A program made the position numbers and the translations under genes. From Propionibacteriaceae bacterium (GTDB taxonomy: Bacteria > Actinomycetota > Actinomycetes > Propionibacteriales > Propionibacteriaceae): a stretch of 9,936 nucleotides of DNA. The notes under the pieces were generated by a model. The model did no database searches and was not told the DNA's origin. It saw only the letters and a program-made list of their open reading frames with translations. Position 1 is the first letter of the stretch. Each line of letters starts with the position of its first letter. The stretch is taken from contig JAIRRM010000130.1 of assembly GCA_031255975.1 (NCBI GenBank), positions 1 to 9,936 of the forward strand, in the 5' to 3' direction. Positions 1-6,563 of the stretch are shown piece after piece.

Positions 1-1578
1 TTGGCGGGGGTGATGGGGGGTCTCACCACCGAACTTGACCCCGGTAAAACCACCGAGGTGCTTATCGAAGCCGCGCAGTTCGACCCGGTCACCCTGGGGC
101 GTACGTATCGCCGGTTGGCGTTGGCCAGCGAGGCGTCGCGGCGCTTCGAGCGGGGCGTTGATCTGAACTTGGGTTTCGCCGCCGCCATGCGTTGCGCCGA
201 ACTGTTGCGGGATTTGGCTGGCGGGACGATTGATCCGGGCTACACCGTGGCCGGGGCGGTGGCCCCGATGCCGACACAAACTTTCCCGGCAGATTTAGCG
301 TCGCGCATTCTCGGAGTGGACGTGCCCGTCGCCAAAGTAGTGGACATTCTTACCGCGTCCGGTGTGGCGGTCGTCACCTCACAAGCCACTGGTGGAGCCG
401 CCCCCGCTGTGGCCGAATTGTCCCCGATGCTGCTCAGTTGCACTCCGCCGACCTGGCGGCGTGACCTGATGGATAGCTATGACTATGTGGAGGAGATCGG
501 GCAGAAGATCGGTTACGACGCCATCCCCACGGTAGTGCCACAGGCCAGCGCCGGGCTGGGGTTGACCAAGGCGCAACAGTTACGGCGCAAGGTGGCGCAC
601 GCCGTGGCCACCGCCGGGTTCACCGAGGTGCTGACACTGCCGTTCATCGGGTTGGACGAATTGGCGCGACTCGGTATCGATTCCGGTGATGTGCGCCGGA
701 AGGCCGTCCGGCTCGCCAACCCGCTCTCCGAGGAGCAGGCGTATCTACGTACCACGTTGCTCACCGGGTTGGTCGCCGCCGCAAATCGCAACACTTCCCG
801 CTCGTTCACCGACCTGGCGCTGTTCGAGTCCGGTACGGTGTTCTGGGATACCGCACCCGACCCGGCTCCGTTGCCGGGGGTGGCGGGAAGACCATCAGAT
901 GTCGAAATAGCCGAACTGTACGCTTCGCTGCCCACCCAGCCACGCATGTTGGCCGCGTTGCTAACCGGCGATTGGGAGCCCGCTTCCTGGCGGGGGCCGG
1001 CCCTGCCCGCCGACTGGACTCATGCGGTGCGTTTCGCCGAAGTAGCCGCCGACGCGCTTGGCATCACGCTGATACGCCGCGCCGTCCACATCGCGCCGTG
1101 GCATCCAGGCCGCTGTGCCGAGTTGGGAGTGTTCGCCTCGGATGGCGAGTTCATCACGCTCGGCTACGCCGGGGAACTGCATCCTGACGTGACTCGGGCC
1201 GCCGGGCTGCCCGGTGGTGCGTTCGCCGTGGAGTTGAACCTGGACGAACTGGTGGCCGCCGCTCCTATCGATAGCGAAGTACAGCCGTTGTCACAGTTCC
1301 CGCTCACCAAACAGGATGTGGCGCTCATCGTGGCCACGGATGTGCCCGCGGCGGCTGTGACGGCGGCGCTCACCGTCGGTGCTGGCGATTTGCTGGAATC
1401 CATCGCGTTGTTCGATGTGTACACCGGTGCGCAACTGGGGGAGGGTAAAAAGAGCCTGGCGTACAACCTCAGGTTCCGTCACCCGGAACGTACCCTCACC
1501 GAAGCTGAGGCGACTGCTGCCAGGGATGCCGCCGTGGCTGCCGCCCATGCTGCCACCGGGGCGGTGCTGCGAGGATAA
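1..1578 (+). CDS. pheT: Phenylalanine--tRNA ligase beta subunit, 3' part (5' end outside window)
   Basis: Beta chain of the cytoplasmic alpha2-beta2 enzyme that charges tRNA-Phe and edits Tyr-tRNA-Phe. The frame is open from base 1; the first codon (ttg) is an internal Leu of the conserved (L)AGVMGG motif of the B3/B4 editing domain, not a start. About 525 residues are present, whereas complete bacterial PheT is roughly 800, so about 300 N-terminal residues (tRNA-binding fold, B1, start of B3/B4) are missing. Visible order: B3/B4 remainder with SEASRRFERGVD (43-54); B5 domain about 93-180, ending in WRRDLMDSYDYVEEIGQKIGYD; inactive synthetase-like core about 185-420; C-terminal FDX-ACB domain about 432-525 beginning FPLTKQDVALIV and containing KSLAYNLRFRHPERTLT. 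It ends at TAA 1576-1578. pheS would be expected just upstream. No frameshift is seen. Confidence 0.97.
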   Translation: MAGVMGGLTTELDPGKTTEVLIEAAQFDPVTLGRTYRRLALASEASRRFERGVDLNLGFAAAMRCAELLRDLAGGTIDPGYTVAGAVAPMPTQTFPADLASRILGVDVPVAKVVDILTASGVAVVTSQATGGAAPAVAELSPMLLSCTPPTWRRDLMDSYDYVEEIGQKIGYDAIPTVVPQASAGLGLTKAQQLRRKVAHAVATAGFTEVLTLPFIGLDELARLGIDSGDVRRKAVRLANPLSEEQAYLRTTLLTGLVAAANRNTSRSFTDLALFESGTVFWDTAPDPAPLPGVAGRPSDVEIAELYASLPTQPRMLAALLTGDWEPASWRGPALPADWTHAVRFAEVAADALGITLIRRAVHIAPWHPGRCAELGVFASDGEFITLGYAGELHPDVTRAAGLPGGAFAVELNLDELVAAAPIDSEVQPLSQFPLTKQDVALIVATDVPAAAVTAALTVGAGDLLESIALFDVYTGAQLGEGKKSLAYNLRFRHPERTLTEAEATAARDAAVAAAHAATGAVLRG

Positions 1579-1583
1579 TCCTT

Positions 1584-1596
1584 TACACTGTTCAGC
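1584..1596 (+). promoter_or_regulatory. Candidate -10 box of a leaderless tetR promoter
   Basis: TACACT at 1584-1589 matches the TANNNT -10 pattern and is followed by exactly 7 nt and then the ATG at 1597, which places the predicted transcription start on the A of the start codon. No Shine-Dalgarno sequence precedes the ATG at usable distance (the only G-rich run, GAGGA at 1571-1575, is about 20 nt away). Leaderless genes are common in actinobacteria and give this spacing. I see no convincing -35 hexamer (17 nt upstream reads GCGGTG), so the promoter may be weak, activator-dependent or dispensable if pheT transcription reads through the 18-nt gap. Confidence 0.5.
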
Positions 1597-2148
1597 ATGG
1601 CCGACAGGACTGGTATCGCTGCGCAGGCGCTCCGGCTGCTGGATGAGCGGGGGCTGTCTGGAGTTTCGATGCGGCATGTCGCGGACGCGGTGGGGGTGAA
1701 GGCCAGCGCTATCTACTGGCATTATCCGAACAAGGCGGCGTTGCTGGCAGCCGTATCCGATGCCATCATCGCGCAGTTGCCACCATTGCCTGAAGCTGGT
1801 TGGGGCATCGCGGTGCGCGTTTGGATGGAGCAGTTCCGGGCCACGTTGCTCACGCACACCGATTCCGCCGAACTGGTGAGCGCGGCCTTGGCCTCCGGGT
1901 TGACCACCGTCGATCCGGCGGCGTCCGCCCGAGCCTTATTGCAGGCCGAGGGGTGGAGCGAACTGGACGCCGCCTGGTCTGCCGCCGCCATGGTGCGATT
2001 CGTACTGGGGCACGTCGCCGAGGAACAGGCACGGCAGCGGCTCATCGTTGAGGGTGTGTTGCCCGCCGACGCCGTGGCGCTGGATGAGCCTGCCTTCAAC
2101 CACGGAGTGCGACTGCTGCTGGCGGGCACCGCCAACGTATTGCCATGA
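1597..2148 (+). CDS. TetR/AcrR-family transcriptional repressor
   Basis: A 183-residue one-component regulator. Residues about 5-50 form the TetR DNA-binding domain: a first helix (IAAQALRLLDERGL), then the helix-turn-helix SMRHVADAVGVKASAIYWHY (24-43) and the usual YPNKAALL continuation. The C-terminal ligand and dimer domain includes FVLGHVAEEQARQ (135-147), which resembles the tetracycline-repressor type C-terminal domain (TetR_C_1) rather than the more diverse AcrR type. Family members dimerise and release their operator on binding a small ligand; the ligand here is unknown. No efflux pump or enzyme is adjacent; the next gene is a P-loop ATPase 134 nt downstream on the same strand. The ATG at 1597 is chosen because the HTH helix needs it and a -10 box sits 7 nt upstream. 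The repressor may act on itself or on the TTGG(T/C)A array at 2182-2224; both are inferences. Confidence 0.9.
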   Translation: MADRTGIAAQALRLLDERGLSGVSMRHVADAVGVKASAIYWHYPNKAALLAAVSDAIIAQLPPLPEAGWGIAVRVWMEQFRATLLTHTDSAELVSAALASGLTTVDPAASARALLQAEGWSELDAAWSAAAMVRFVLGHVAEEQARQRLIVEGVLPADAVALDEPAFNHGVRLLLAGTANVLP

Positions 2149-2181
2149 AAATCTGTGGGTGTGGCATAACTAAGCGTCGAA

Positions 2182-2224
2182 TTGGCAATTATCAAGTTGG
2201 TAAATGCCAAGTTGGTATTTGGTA
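2182..2224 (+). repeat. Array of TTGG(T/C)A half-sites, candidate operator
   Basis: Four copies of TTGG(T/C)A on the + strand start at 2182, 2197, 2212 and 2219, and the inverse TGCCAA lies at 2205-2210. The decamer CAAGTTGGTA occurs twice (2193-2202 and 2208-2217), offset 15 bp. Two overlapping imperfect palindromes result: TTGGTA-AA-TGCCAA (2197-2210, one mismatch) and ATGCCAA-G-TTGGTAT (2204-2218, one mismatch, perfect core CCAAGTTGG). Such symmetry fits a dimeric repressor; the upstream TetR protein is the obvious candidate, but nothing in the sequence proves it. The site lies 60-100 nt before the ATPase start codon. Confidence 0.5.
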
Positions 2225-2232
2225 AGCTGAAT

Positions 2233-2258
2233 GCGCCGGATGGTACGGCGCTTGCCGT
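2233..2258 (+). promoter_or_regulatory. Two mutually exclusive hairpins in the ATPase leader
   Basis: GCGCCG (2233-2238) pairs perfectly with CGGCGC (2246-2251) around a 7-nt loop. ACGGC (2245-2249) can instead pair with GCCGT (2254-2258) around a GCTT loop. Both need bases 2246-2249, so only one can form at a time. They end 9 nt before the ribosome binding site. The stems are short and no U-tract follows, so a regulatory role is speculative; in GC-rich DNA such pairings can be chance. Confidence 0.25.
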
Positions 2259-2267
2259 CGCGTTCGT

Positions 2268-2276
2268 AAAGGAGGT
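2268..2276 (+). promoter_or_regulatory. Strong Shine-Dalgarno of the ATPase gene
   Basis: AAAGGAGGT complements the 16S rRNA 3' end almost completely, with 7 nt between GGAGG (2271-2275) and the ATG at 2283. It is the best ribosome binding site in the window and fixes the start. It contrasts with tetR and argC, which have none. Confidence 0.85.
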
Positions 2277-2282
2277 CGCTAC

Positions 2283-3419
2283 ATGGAGGCGCCGTTCAGT
2301 TTTGGCAGGGTCTCCCCTCCCATCGACTTCTGCGACCGAGAAGCGGAACGCGGTGTGTTGGCGCGCAATTTCATGTCGGGTACGAACACCACGCTCATCT
2401 CTCCAAGGCGTTGGGGTAAAACATCTCTGGTGGCCGCCGTGGCACGGGATTTGTCCGCGACCAAGGGGCTTGCCATCTGCCGTATCGACCTGCTCGGGGT
2501 TCGAGATGAGGCTGACTGCTATGCCGCGCTGGCCAACGGGGTCATCGCCGCCGTCAACACCGGGTGGGATGGGTTCGTATCGGACGTGAAGCGCTTCCTG
2601 TCTCAGTTGCGGCCTCGGATCGCGGTTTCGCCCGACCCGTCGGTGCAGTTGAGTTTCGACCTCGATTGGGAGGAAGTTGGCCGCTCTCCGGCAGACGTCA
2701 TCGACCTGGCGCAACGCGTTGCCGCAGAACGCAAGCTCAAGCTCGTCGTCTGCGTCGACGAGTTCCAGGCCATCGCCGGGTTCAAGGATTCGCTCGCGTT
2801 CCAGCAGGCGTTGCGCGCCCGCTGGCAGCATCATAGCGATGTCACCTACTGCCTGTACGGGTCGAAGCGAAGCATGATGACCACGATGTTCTCCGACCCC
2901 GCCTGGCCGTTCTACCGTTTCGGGGAGATCATGGAGTTGCAAAAGATCGCCAACTCCAAGTGGAGCGAGTTCATCGCCAAGCGCTTTGATGACACGGGGA
3001 AAGCGATCAGTGTCGAACTGGCGTCGTATCTGGCCGAACTGGTGGACAACCATCCGTACTACGTGCAGCAGTTGGCGCAGCAGACGTGGTATCGCACTGG
3101 CCGGGTTTGCGCCAAGCCGGTGATCGACGAGGCGCTTGGTGCCATCGCGGATCAGTTGGGATACTCATTCACTTCGTTGGCAGAGGGTTTGAGTGCTGCC
3201 CAGCTCAGGTTGATCCAGGCCGTTCTGAATGGGGCGAACCAGCTCAGTTCCGCCGCGACCATCAAGGAGTATCGCCTCAAGACCGCGGGGAGTGTCGTGG
3301 CGATCAAAAAGGCGCTGATCAGCAAAGAAGTGCTTGATGCGGATGCCACCGGGAAGCTGAGCGTCCTTGATCCGGTCTTCGCATATTGGCTGAAGAACCG
3401 GTATTTTGCCGCGTCTTAA
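2283..3419 (+). CDS. AAA/STAND-like P-loop ATPase (archaeal-type ATPase family, COG1672-like)
   Basis: A 378-residue predicted cytosolic ATPase of unknown role. An N-terminal segment typical of the family (FSFGRVSPPIDFCDRE, 5-20) leads to a variant Walker A, SPRRWGKTSL (40-49), with K46 and T47 contacting nucleotide; the PRR(W/F)GK form is characteristic of this prokaryotic group. Walker B is KLVVCVDEFQ (153-162), with D159 and the probable catalytic E160. YCLYGSKRSMM (189-199) is a conserved sensor-like segment. The C-terminal third looks like a winged helix ending in DPVFAYWLKNRYF (363-375). No nuclease domain is fused at the C-terminus, unlike some relatives. No signal peptide or membrane helix is seen. 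It sits between tetR and argC in a place where a direct pheT-argC link is common, which suggests an acquired accessory gene. Family members are often scattered and laterally transferred, with no settled substrate. Stop TAA 3417-3419 lies only 12 nt before the first ARG box, with no terminator between. Confidence 0.85.
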   Translation: MEAPFSFGRVSPPIDFCDREAERGVLARNFMSGTNTTLISPRRWGKTSLVAAVARDLSATKGLAICRIDLLGVRDEADCYAALANGVIAAVNTGWDGFVSDVKRFLSQLRPRIAVSPDPSVQLSFDLDWEEVGRSPADVIDLAQRVAAERKLKLVVCVDEFQAIAGFKDSLAFQQALRARWQHHSDVTYCLYGSKRSMMTTMFSDPAWPFYRFGEIMELQKIANSKWSEFIAKRFDDTGKAISVELASYLAELVDNHPYYVQQLAQQTWYRTGRVCAKPVIDEALGAIADQLGYSFTSLAEGLSAAQLRLIQAVLNGANQLSSAATIKEYRLKTAGSVVAIKKALISKEVLDADATGKLSVLDPVFAYWLKNRYFAAS

Positions 3420-3430
3420 ACCCCGGCAGC

Positions 3431-3448
3431 ATTGCATAAATATGCAGC
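3431..3448 (+). promoter_or_regulatory. ARG box 1 (ArgR operator) over the -35 of argC
   Basis: The core TGCAT-AAAT-ATGCA (3433-3446) is a perfect inverted repeat around its central AA and fits the general ARG-box layout (TGNAT, four A/T bases, ATNCA) known for ArgR in several phyla. It overlaps the candidate -35 hexamer TTGCAT (3432-3437). Identification rests on the symmetry, the partner box 2 bp downstream, the position before argC and the presence of argR in the same operon. Confidence 0.85.
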
Positions 3449-3467
3449 TAATGGCATAGTTATGCCT
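3432..3467 (+). promoter_or_regulatory. argC operon promoter, probably leaderless
   Basis: TTGCAT (3432-3437, -35) and CATAGT (3455-3460, -10; 4 of 6 to consensus) are separated by 17 nt. Seven nt after the -10 comes the ATG at 3468, so transcription would begin at the start codon. There is no Shine-Dalgarno between the ATPase stop and argC. Both promoter elements lie inside ARG boxes, which predicts direct repression by arginine-loaded ArgR. The -10 lacks the usual first T, so the exact start needs mapping. Confidence 0.6.
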
Positions 3468-3468
3468 A
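3451..3468 (+). promoter_or_regulatory. ARG box 2 (ArgR operator) over the -10 and start of argC
   Basis: The core GGCAT-AGTT-ATGCC (3453-3466) is again a perfect inverted repeat around two central bases. Its centre is 20 bp from that of box 1 and the two 18-bp boxes are 2 bp apart, about two helical turns, which suits an ArgR hexamer gripping both on one face of the helix. It departs from the classical consensus at the outer base of the core (G/C instead of T/A), so it may be the weaker box. It covers the -10 (3455-3460) and reaches the A of the chosen argC start. Confidence 0.8.
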
Positions 3469-4499
3469 TGGGTTATAAGGTCGCCGTGGCCGGTTGTACC
3501 GGGTATGTGGGTGGTGAGCTGCTGCGATTGTTGTTGGCGCACCCCGAAGTGGAGATTGGTGCGTTGACGGCGGGGGAGAGCGCTGGCAAAGCGCTGGGGG
3601 AGTTCCACCCGAACCTCATCGCATTGTTGGATCGTACGGTGGAGGCCACCAGTGCCGCCACTCTCGCGGCGCACGATGTGGTGTTTTTGGCGCTGCCGCA
3701 TGGCGCGTCTGGAGCCATCGCCGCCGAACTGCCCCACACCACACTGGTTTTGGATTGCGGGGCGGATCACCGGCTCTCCGCTGCGGCGGCTTGGGAACAG
3801 TTCTACGGCACCCCGTACGCGGGGCACTGGCCGTACGGGATGCCGGAACTGCCGGGGCAACGCGACGTGCTCAAAACCACCAAGCGCATCGCGGTACCCG
3901 GCTGCTACGTCACCACCGTAACCTTAAGTCTCATGCCTGCGCTTCGGGCTGGGTTGATCGACGGGCATGACATCGTAGTGGCAGCCGCCTCTGGAACCTC
4001 CGGGGCCGGAAAAGCGCCAAAAACGCAGTTGCTGGCTTCCGAGATCGCTGGATCGATGGGCGCTTATGGAGTGGGGGGCACCCATCGGCATATTCCGGAG
4101 ATTTTGCAGAACCTCACCGCCATCGGCGCGAAACAGCCCACGCTCAGTTTCACCCCGATGCTGGCCCCGATGAGCCGCGGCATCCTCGCCGTATGTACCG
4201 CGCCGGTAGCCCCGTCTGTCACCGATGCCGAGGTACGGGACGCTTACCATGCGGGCTACGACAGCGAACCGTTCGCTCACCTTTGCGCTCCAGGGGTATG
4301 GCCCAACAGCAAGTGGGTGCAGGGCAGCAACGGGTTCTTGGTACAGGCCACCGTGGACGTGGCAGCGGGACGGCTGGTGGCCGTCGGCGTGCTGGACAAT
4401 CTCACCAAAGGTACCGCCGGGCAGGCGATCCAGGCCATGAACTTGGCGCTAGGACTACCTGAAACCACTGGCCTCAGCACGATTGGAGTGACGCCGTGA
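3468..4499 (+). CDS. argC: N-acetyl-gamma-glutamyl-phosphate reductase
   Basis: Third step of arginine synthesis: NADPH-dependent reduction of N-acetylglutamyl phosphate to the semialdehyde. With the ATG at 3468 the protein has 343 residues, normal for the family. Visible are the Rossmann motif AGCTGYVGGE (8-17), FLALPHGASG (73-82), LDCGADHRL (95-103), the catalytic cysteine in VPGCYVT (C146), ASGTSGAGK and the catalytic-site GGTHRHIPEI (H206, H208). The more usual Ala or Ser of GATGYVG is Cys here. An upstream TTG (3432) and ATG (3462) are also in frame. I prefer 3468 because it lies 7 nt after the -10 and because homologs start close to KVAVAG; the TTG would put the start inside the operator. 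The gene overlaps argJ by 4 nt (GTGA), so translation is probably coupled. It heads the ArgR-controlled operon. Confidence 0.95.
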   Translation: MGYKVAVAGCTGYVGGELLRLLLAHPEVEIGALTAGESAGKALGEFHPNLIALLDRTVEATSAATLAAHDVVFLALPHGASGAIAAELPHTTLVLDCGADHRLSAAAAWEQFYGTPYAGHWPYGMPELPGQRDVLKTTKRIAVPGCYVTTVTLSLMPALRAGLIDGHDIVVAAASGTSGAGKAPKTQLLASEIAGSMGAYGVGGTHRHIPEILQNLTAIGAKQPTLSFTPMLAPMSRGILAVCTAPVAPSVTDAEVRDAYHAGYDSEPFAHLCAPGVWPNSKWVQGSNGFLVQATVDVAAGRLVAVGVLDNLTKGTAGQAIQAMNLALGLPETTGLSTIGVTP

Positions 4500-5662
4500 G
4501 CGTGACATATCCCGCCGGGTTCACCGCCGCCGCCACCCAGGCTGGACAGAAGAGCAGTGGTGCCGCCGATCTGGCCATCGTGGTGAACACCGGCCCGGCA
4601 CCTGCCGCTGCCGGGGTGTTCACCCCCAACCGCTTTTGCGCCGCACCGGTGCGGTGGAGCCGGGAAGTGTTGGCGCTCGGAGGTACCCCCAAGGTGGTGG
4701 TGTTCAACGCCGGTGGTGCCAACGCTTGCACCGGAGACGCTGGCTACGCCGACACCGAAGCCACCGCTAGAGAAGCCGCCGCGTGTCTGGGATTGACTCC
4801 CACCGAAGTGCTGGTGGGTTCTACCGGTCTCATCGGCAAACGTCTCAACATGACGGGGCTGCTTTTGGGCATCGCGGCGGCCAGCACCGAGCTTGCGGTG
4901 GACGGCGGTCAGGCGGCAGCCGAGGCGATCATCACCACTGACACCCACCCCAAGACCACCCAGGCTGAACTGGCCGGTGGCTGGCGGGTCGGCGGCATGG
5001 CGAAGGGGGCCGGCATGATCGCCCCCGGCATGGCCACACTGCTGGTGGTGATAACCACCGACGCGGTAACGGACAACGCCACCGCGCAGCGCGCCATCGC
5101 ACAGGCCGCCGAACTCACCTTCAATCGCATCGACACCGACGGCTGCATGTCGACCAATGACACGCTGTTGCTATTGGCATCTGGGGCGTCTGGGGTGCGG
5201 GTCAGCGAAGCCGAACTCACGAATGCCGTGGCCAGAGCTTGCTTTGATCTGGCACAGCAATGCGTCGGAGACGCCGAAGGCGCCTCACACGACATCGCTA
5301 TCAACGTGGTGAACGCCGCCACCGAGACCGGAGCGCTTGCCGTCGCCCGGGCCGTGGCCCGCTCCAATCTGTTCAAATGCGCCGTATTCGGCAATGATCC
5401 GAACTGGGGTCGTATCCTGTCGGCGGCCGGTACGGTACCCGCCGACATCGCCCCGTATGAGCCCACCCAGGTAGATGTCAGCATCAATGGAGTGATGATC
5501 TGCCGTGGCGGTGGTATCGGTGAGCCGCGCGAATTGGTGGACATGACGGCTCGTCGCGTCGAGGTAATCATCGATCTGAAGGCCGGTGACCAGGCCGCCA
5601 CCATCTATACCAATGACCTCACGTATGACTATGTGAAAGAGAACGCCGAGTATCCCACATGA
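4496..5662 (+). CDS. argJ: Bifunctional glutamate N-acetyltransferase / ornithine acetyltransferase
   Basis: It transfers acetyl from N-acetylornithine to glutamate, closing the acetyl cycle; many members also use acetyl-CoA. At 388 residues it has normal length. The precursor is expected to cut itself between A180 and T181 in [14 protein letters not shown], giving alpha and beta chains with T181 as nucleophile. Other family marks are [15 protein letters not shown] (29-43), NAGGANACTG (71-80), the oxyanion segment GSTGLIG (108-114), TTDTHPKTT (147-155), [19 protein letters not shown] and the C-terminal ENAEYPT. Start is GTG 4496, overlapping the argC TGA, with GGAG (4485-4488) 7 nt upstream. 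Whether the enzyme is truly bifunctional cannot be told from the sequence; no argA-like gene is in the window. Confidence 0.96.
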   Translation: MSVTYPAGFTAAATQAGQKSSGAADLAIVVNTGPAPAAAGVFTPNRFCAAPVRWSREVLALGGTPKVVVFNAGGANACTGDAGYADTEATAREAAACLGLTPTEVLVGSTGLIGKRLNMTGLLLGIAAASTELAVDGGQAAAEAIITTDTHPKTTQAELAGGWRVGGMAKGAGMIAPGMATLLVVITTDAVTDNATAQRAIAQAAELTFNRIDTDGCMSTNDTLLLLASGASGVRVSEAELTNAVARACFDLAQQCVGDAEGASHDIAINVVNAATETGALAVARAVARSNLFKCAVFGNDPNWGRILSAAGTVPADIAPYEPTQVDVSINGVMICRGGGIGEPRELVDMTARRVEVIIDLKAGDQAATIYTNDLTYDYVKENAEYPT

Positions 5663-5663
5663 T

Positions 5664-5670
5664 AAGAAGG
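5664..5670 (+). promoter_or_regulatory. Ribosome binding site deciding the argB start
   Basis: AAGAAGG lies 6 nt before GTG 5677. An in-frame ATG at 5659 overlaps the argJ stop (ATGA) but has no good ribosome binding site at the right distance, so the GTG is favoured. Confidence 0.6.
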
Positions 5671-5676
5671 CACAGC

Positions 5677-6552
5677 GTGGACGAAGCAACAGCCCGTAAC
5701 AAAGCGGAGACCCTCATCGAGGCGCTGCCGTGGATGGAGCGTGCCCAGGGCACCCTCATCGTCGTAAAATACGGCGGTAACGCGATGATAAACGATGAAC
5801 TGAAACAGGCATTCGCCGCAGACATCGCGTTTCTCAGGCTGGCCGGGATGCGCCCGGTGGTGGTACACGGCGGCGGGCCGCAGATCTCCACCATGTTGCG
5901 ACGCCTTGGCATCGCCTCCGAGTTCCGTGGCGGACTGCGGGTCACCACCCCAGAGGCGGTCGATGTGGTGCGTATGGTGCTGATGGGGCAGGTCAACCGC
6001 GAGCTGGTGGGGTTGGTGAACGAGCATGGGCCTTTGGCCGTCGGTCTTTCCGGAGAAGACGCTAACCTGTTCACCGCTGTTCCGCAGCATCTCACCGTCG
6101 ATGGTGAGGAGGTCAATCTGGGCCTGGTGGGCGAGGTGGCCGAGGTGCACCACGAGGCGGTGTCGGATCTTATCGCCGCCGGACGTATTCCGGTGGTGGC
6201 CACCGTCGCGCCGGGGGCCGATGGCCAGATCTACAACGTCAACGCCGATACCGCCGCCGCCGCACTGGCCATCGCGCTGGGTGCCAAACGGCTTGTGATG
6301 TTGACGGATGTGGCCGGGCTTTACACCGACTGGCCCAACACCGAAGAAGTGCTGACCAACATCAGCGCCACCGAATTGGAAGCGTTGCTGCCCAATCTGG
6401 AATCGGGGATGCGTCCCAAGATGGAAGCCTGCCTGAAAGCGGTGCGCGGCGGTGTCGGCAAGGCTACCGTGTTGGACGGACGGGTGCCGCACTCACTGTT
6501 GCTGGAGATATTCACCGATGAGGGTTTGGGCACCCTGGTGCGGGCCGACTGA
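5677..6552 (+). CDS. argB: Acetylglutamate kinase, probably arginine-inhibited
   Basis: Second step: ATP-dependent phosphorylation of N-acetylglutamate. From GTG 5677 the protein has 291 residues. Amino-acid-kinase motifs seen are VVKYGGNAM (K31 for phosphate), [10 protein letters not shown] (61-70), the nucleotide and substrate segment [24 protein letters not shown] (208-218), MRPKMEAC (245-252) and [15 protein letters not shown] near the end. Before the first strand is a helix ([18 protein letters not shown], 8-25) of the kind that interlaces dimers into ring hexamers in arginine-inhibited kinases such as those of Pseudomonas and Thermotoga; arginine-insensitive E. coli ArgB lacks it. Feedback inhibition is therefore inferred. 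The ATG at 5659, adding six residues (MIRRHS), is the alternative start. argJ ends 14 nt upstream of the preferred start; argD follows after 11 nt. Confidence 0.95.
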   Translation: MDEATARNKAETLIEALPWMERAQGTLIVVKYGGNAMINDELKQAFAADIAFLRLAGMRPVVVHGGGPQISTMLRRLGIASEFRGGLRVTTPEAVDVVRMVLMGQVNRELVGLVNEHGPLAVGLSGEDANLFTAVPQHLTVDGEEVNLGLVGEVAEVHHEAVSDLIAAGRIPVVATVAPGADGQIYNVNADTAAAALAIALGAKRLVMLTDVAGLYTDWPNTEEVLTNISATELEALLPNLESGMRPKMEACLKAVRGGVGKATVLDGRVPHSLLLEIFTDEGLGTLVRAD

Positions 6553-6563
6553 AGGGGGTTGGA

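Larger units (their letters stand above)
2149..2282 (+). other. Spacer between tetR and the ATPase gene: AT-richer, repeat-bearing leader
   Basis: This 134-nt spacer is visibly richer in A/T than the flanking genes in its first 80 nt. It holds the half-site array at 2182-2224, two overlapping hairpins at 2233-2258 and a strong ribosome binding site at 2268-2276. No oligo-T-tailed hairpin follows tetR, so no terminator is evident. Promoter assignment is uncertain. TTGCCA (2140-2145) with CATAAC (2165-2170) has a long 19-nt spacer; TTGGCA (2182-2187) is a good -35 hexamer without a well-placed -10; TAAGCT (2223-2228) fits TANNNT without a good -35. No small ORF looks convincing. Confidence 0.5.

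Noticed and set aside
1722..3053. A 443-codon open frame on the minus strand, antisense to tetR and the ATPase gene
   Set aside because: It lies opposite two well-supported genes, crosses their spacer, has no recognisable domain and turns Ser/Thr/Ala-rich without motifs. Long antisense frames are expected in GC-rich genes with biased third positions.
1593..3432. CAGCAT at 1593-1598 and at 3427-3432 as target-site duplication flanking the tetR-ATPase insertion
   Set aside because: Six bases is too short to be meaningful here, there is no transposase or inverted terminal repeat, and the left copy includes the tetR start codon.
3432..3467. Extended argC start at TTG 3432 or ATG 3462
   Set aside because: The TTG start would place the coding start within the promoter and operator. 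Homologs begin close to KVAVAG and the -10 box points to ATG 3468. ATG 3462 remains a minor alternative, adding two residues.
4909..5604. 231-codon minus-strand open frame opposite argJ
   Set aside because: It is a shadow of argJ, with no motif, no ribosome binding site context and Ser/Ala-rich low-complexity content.
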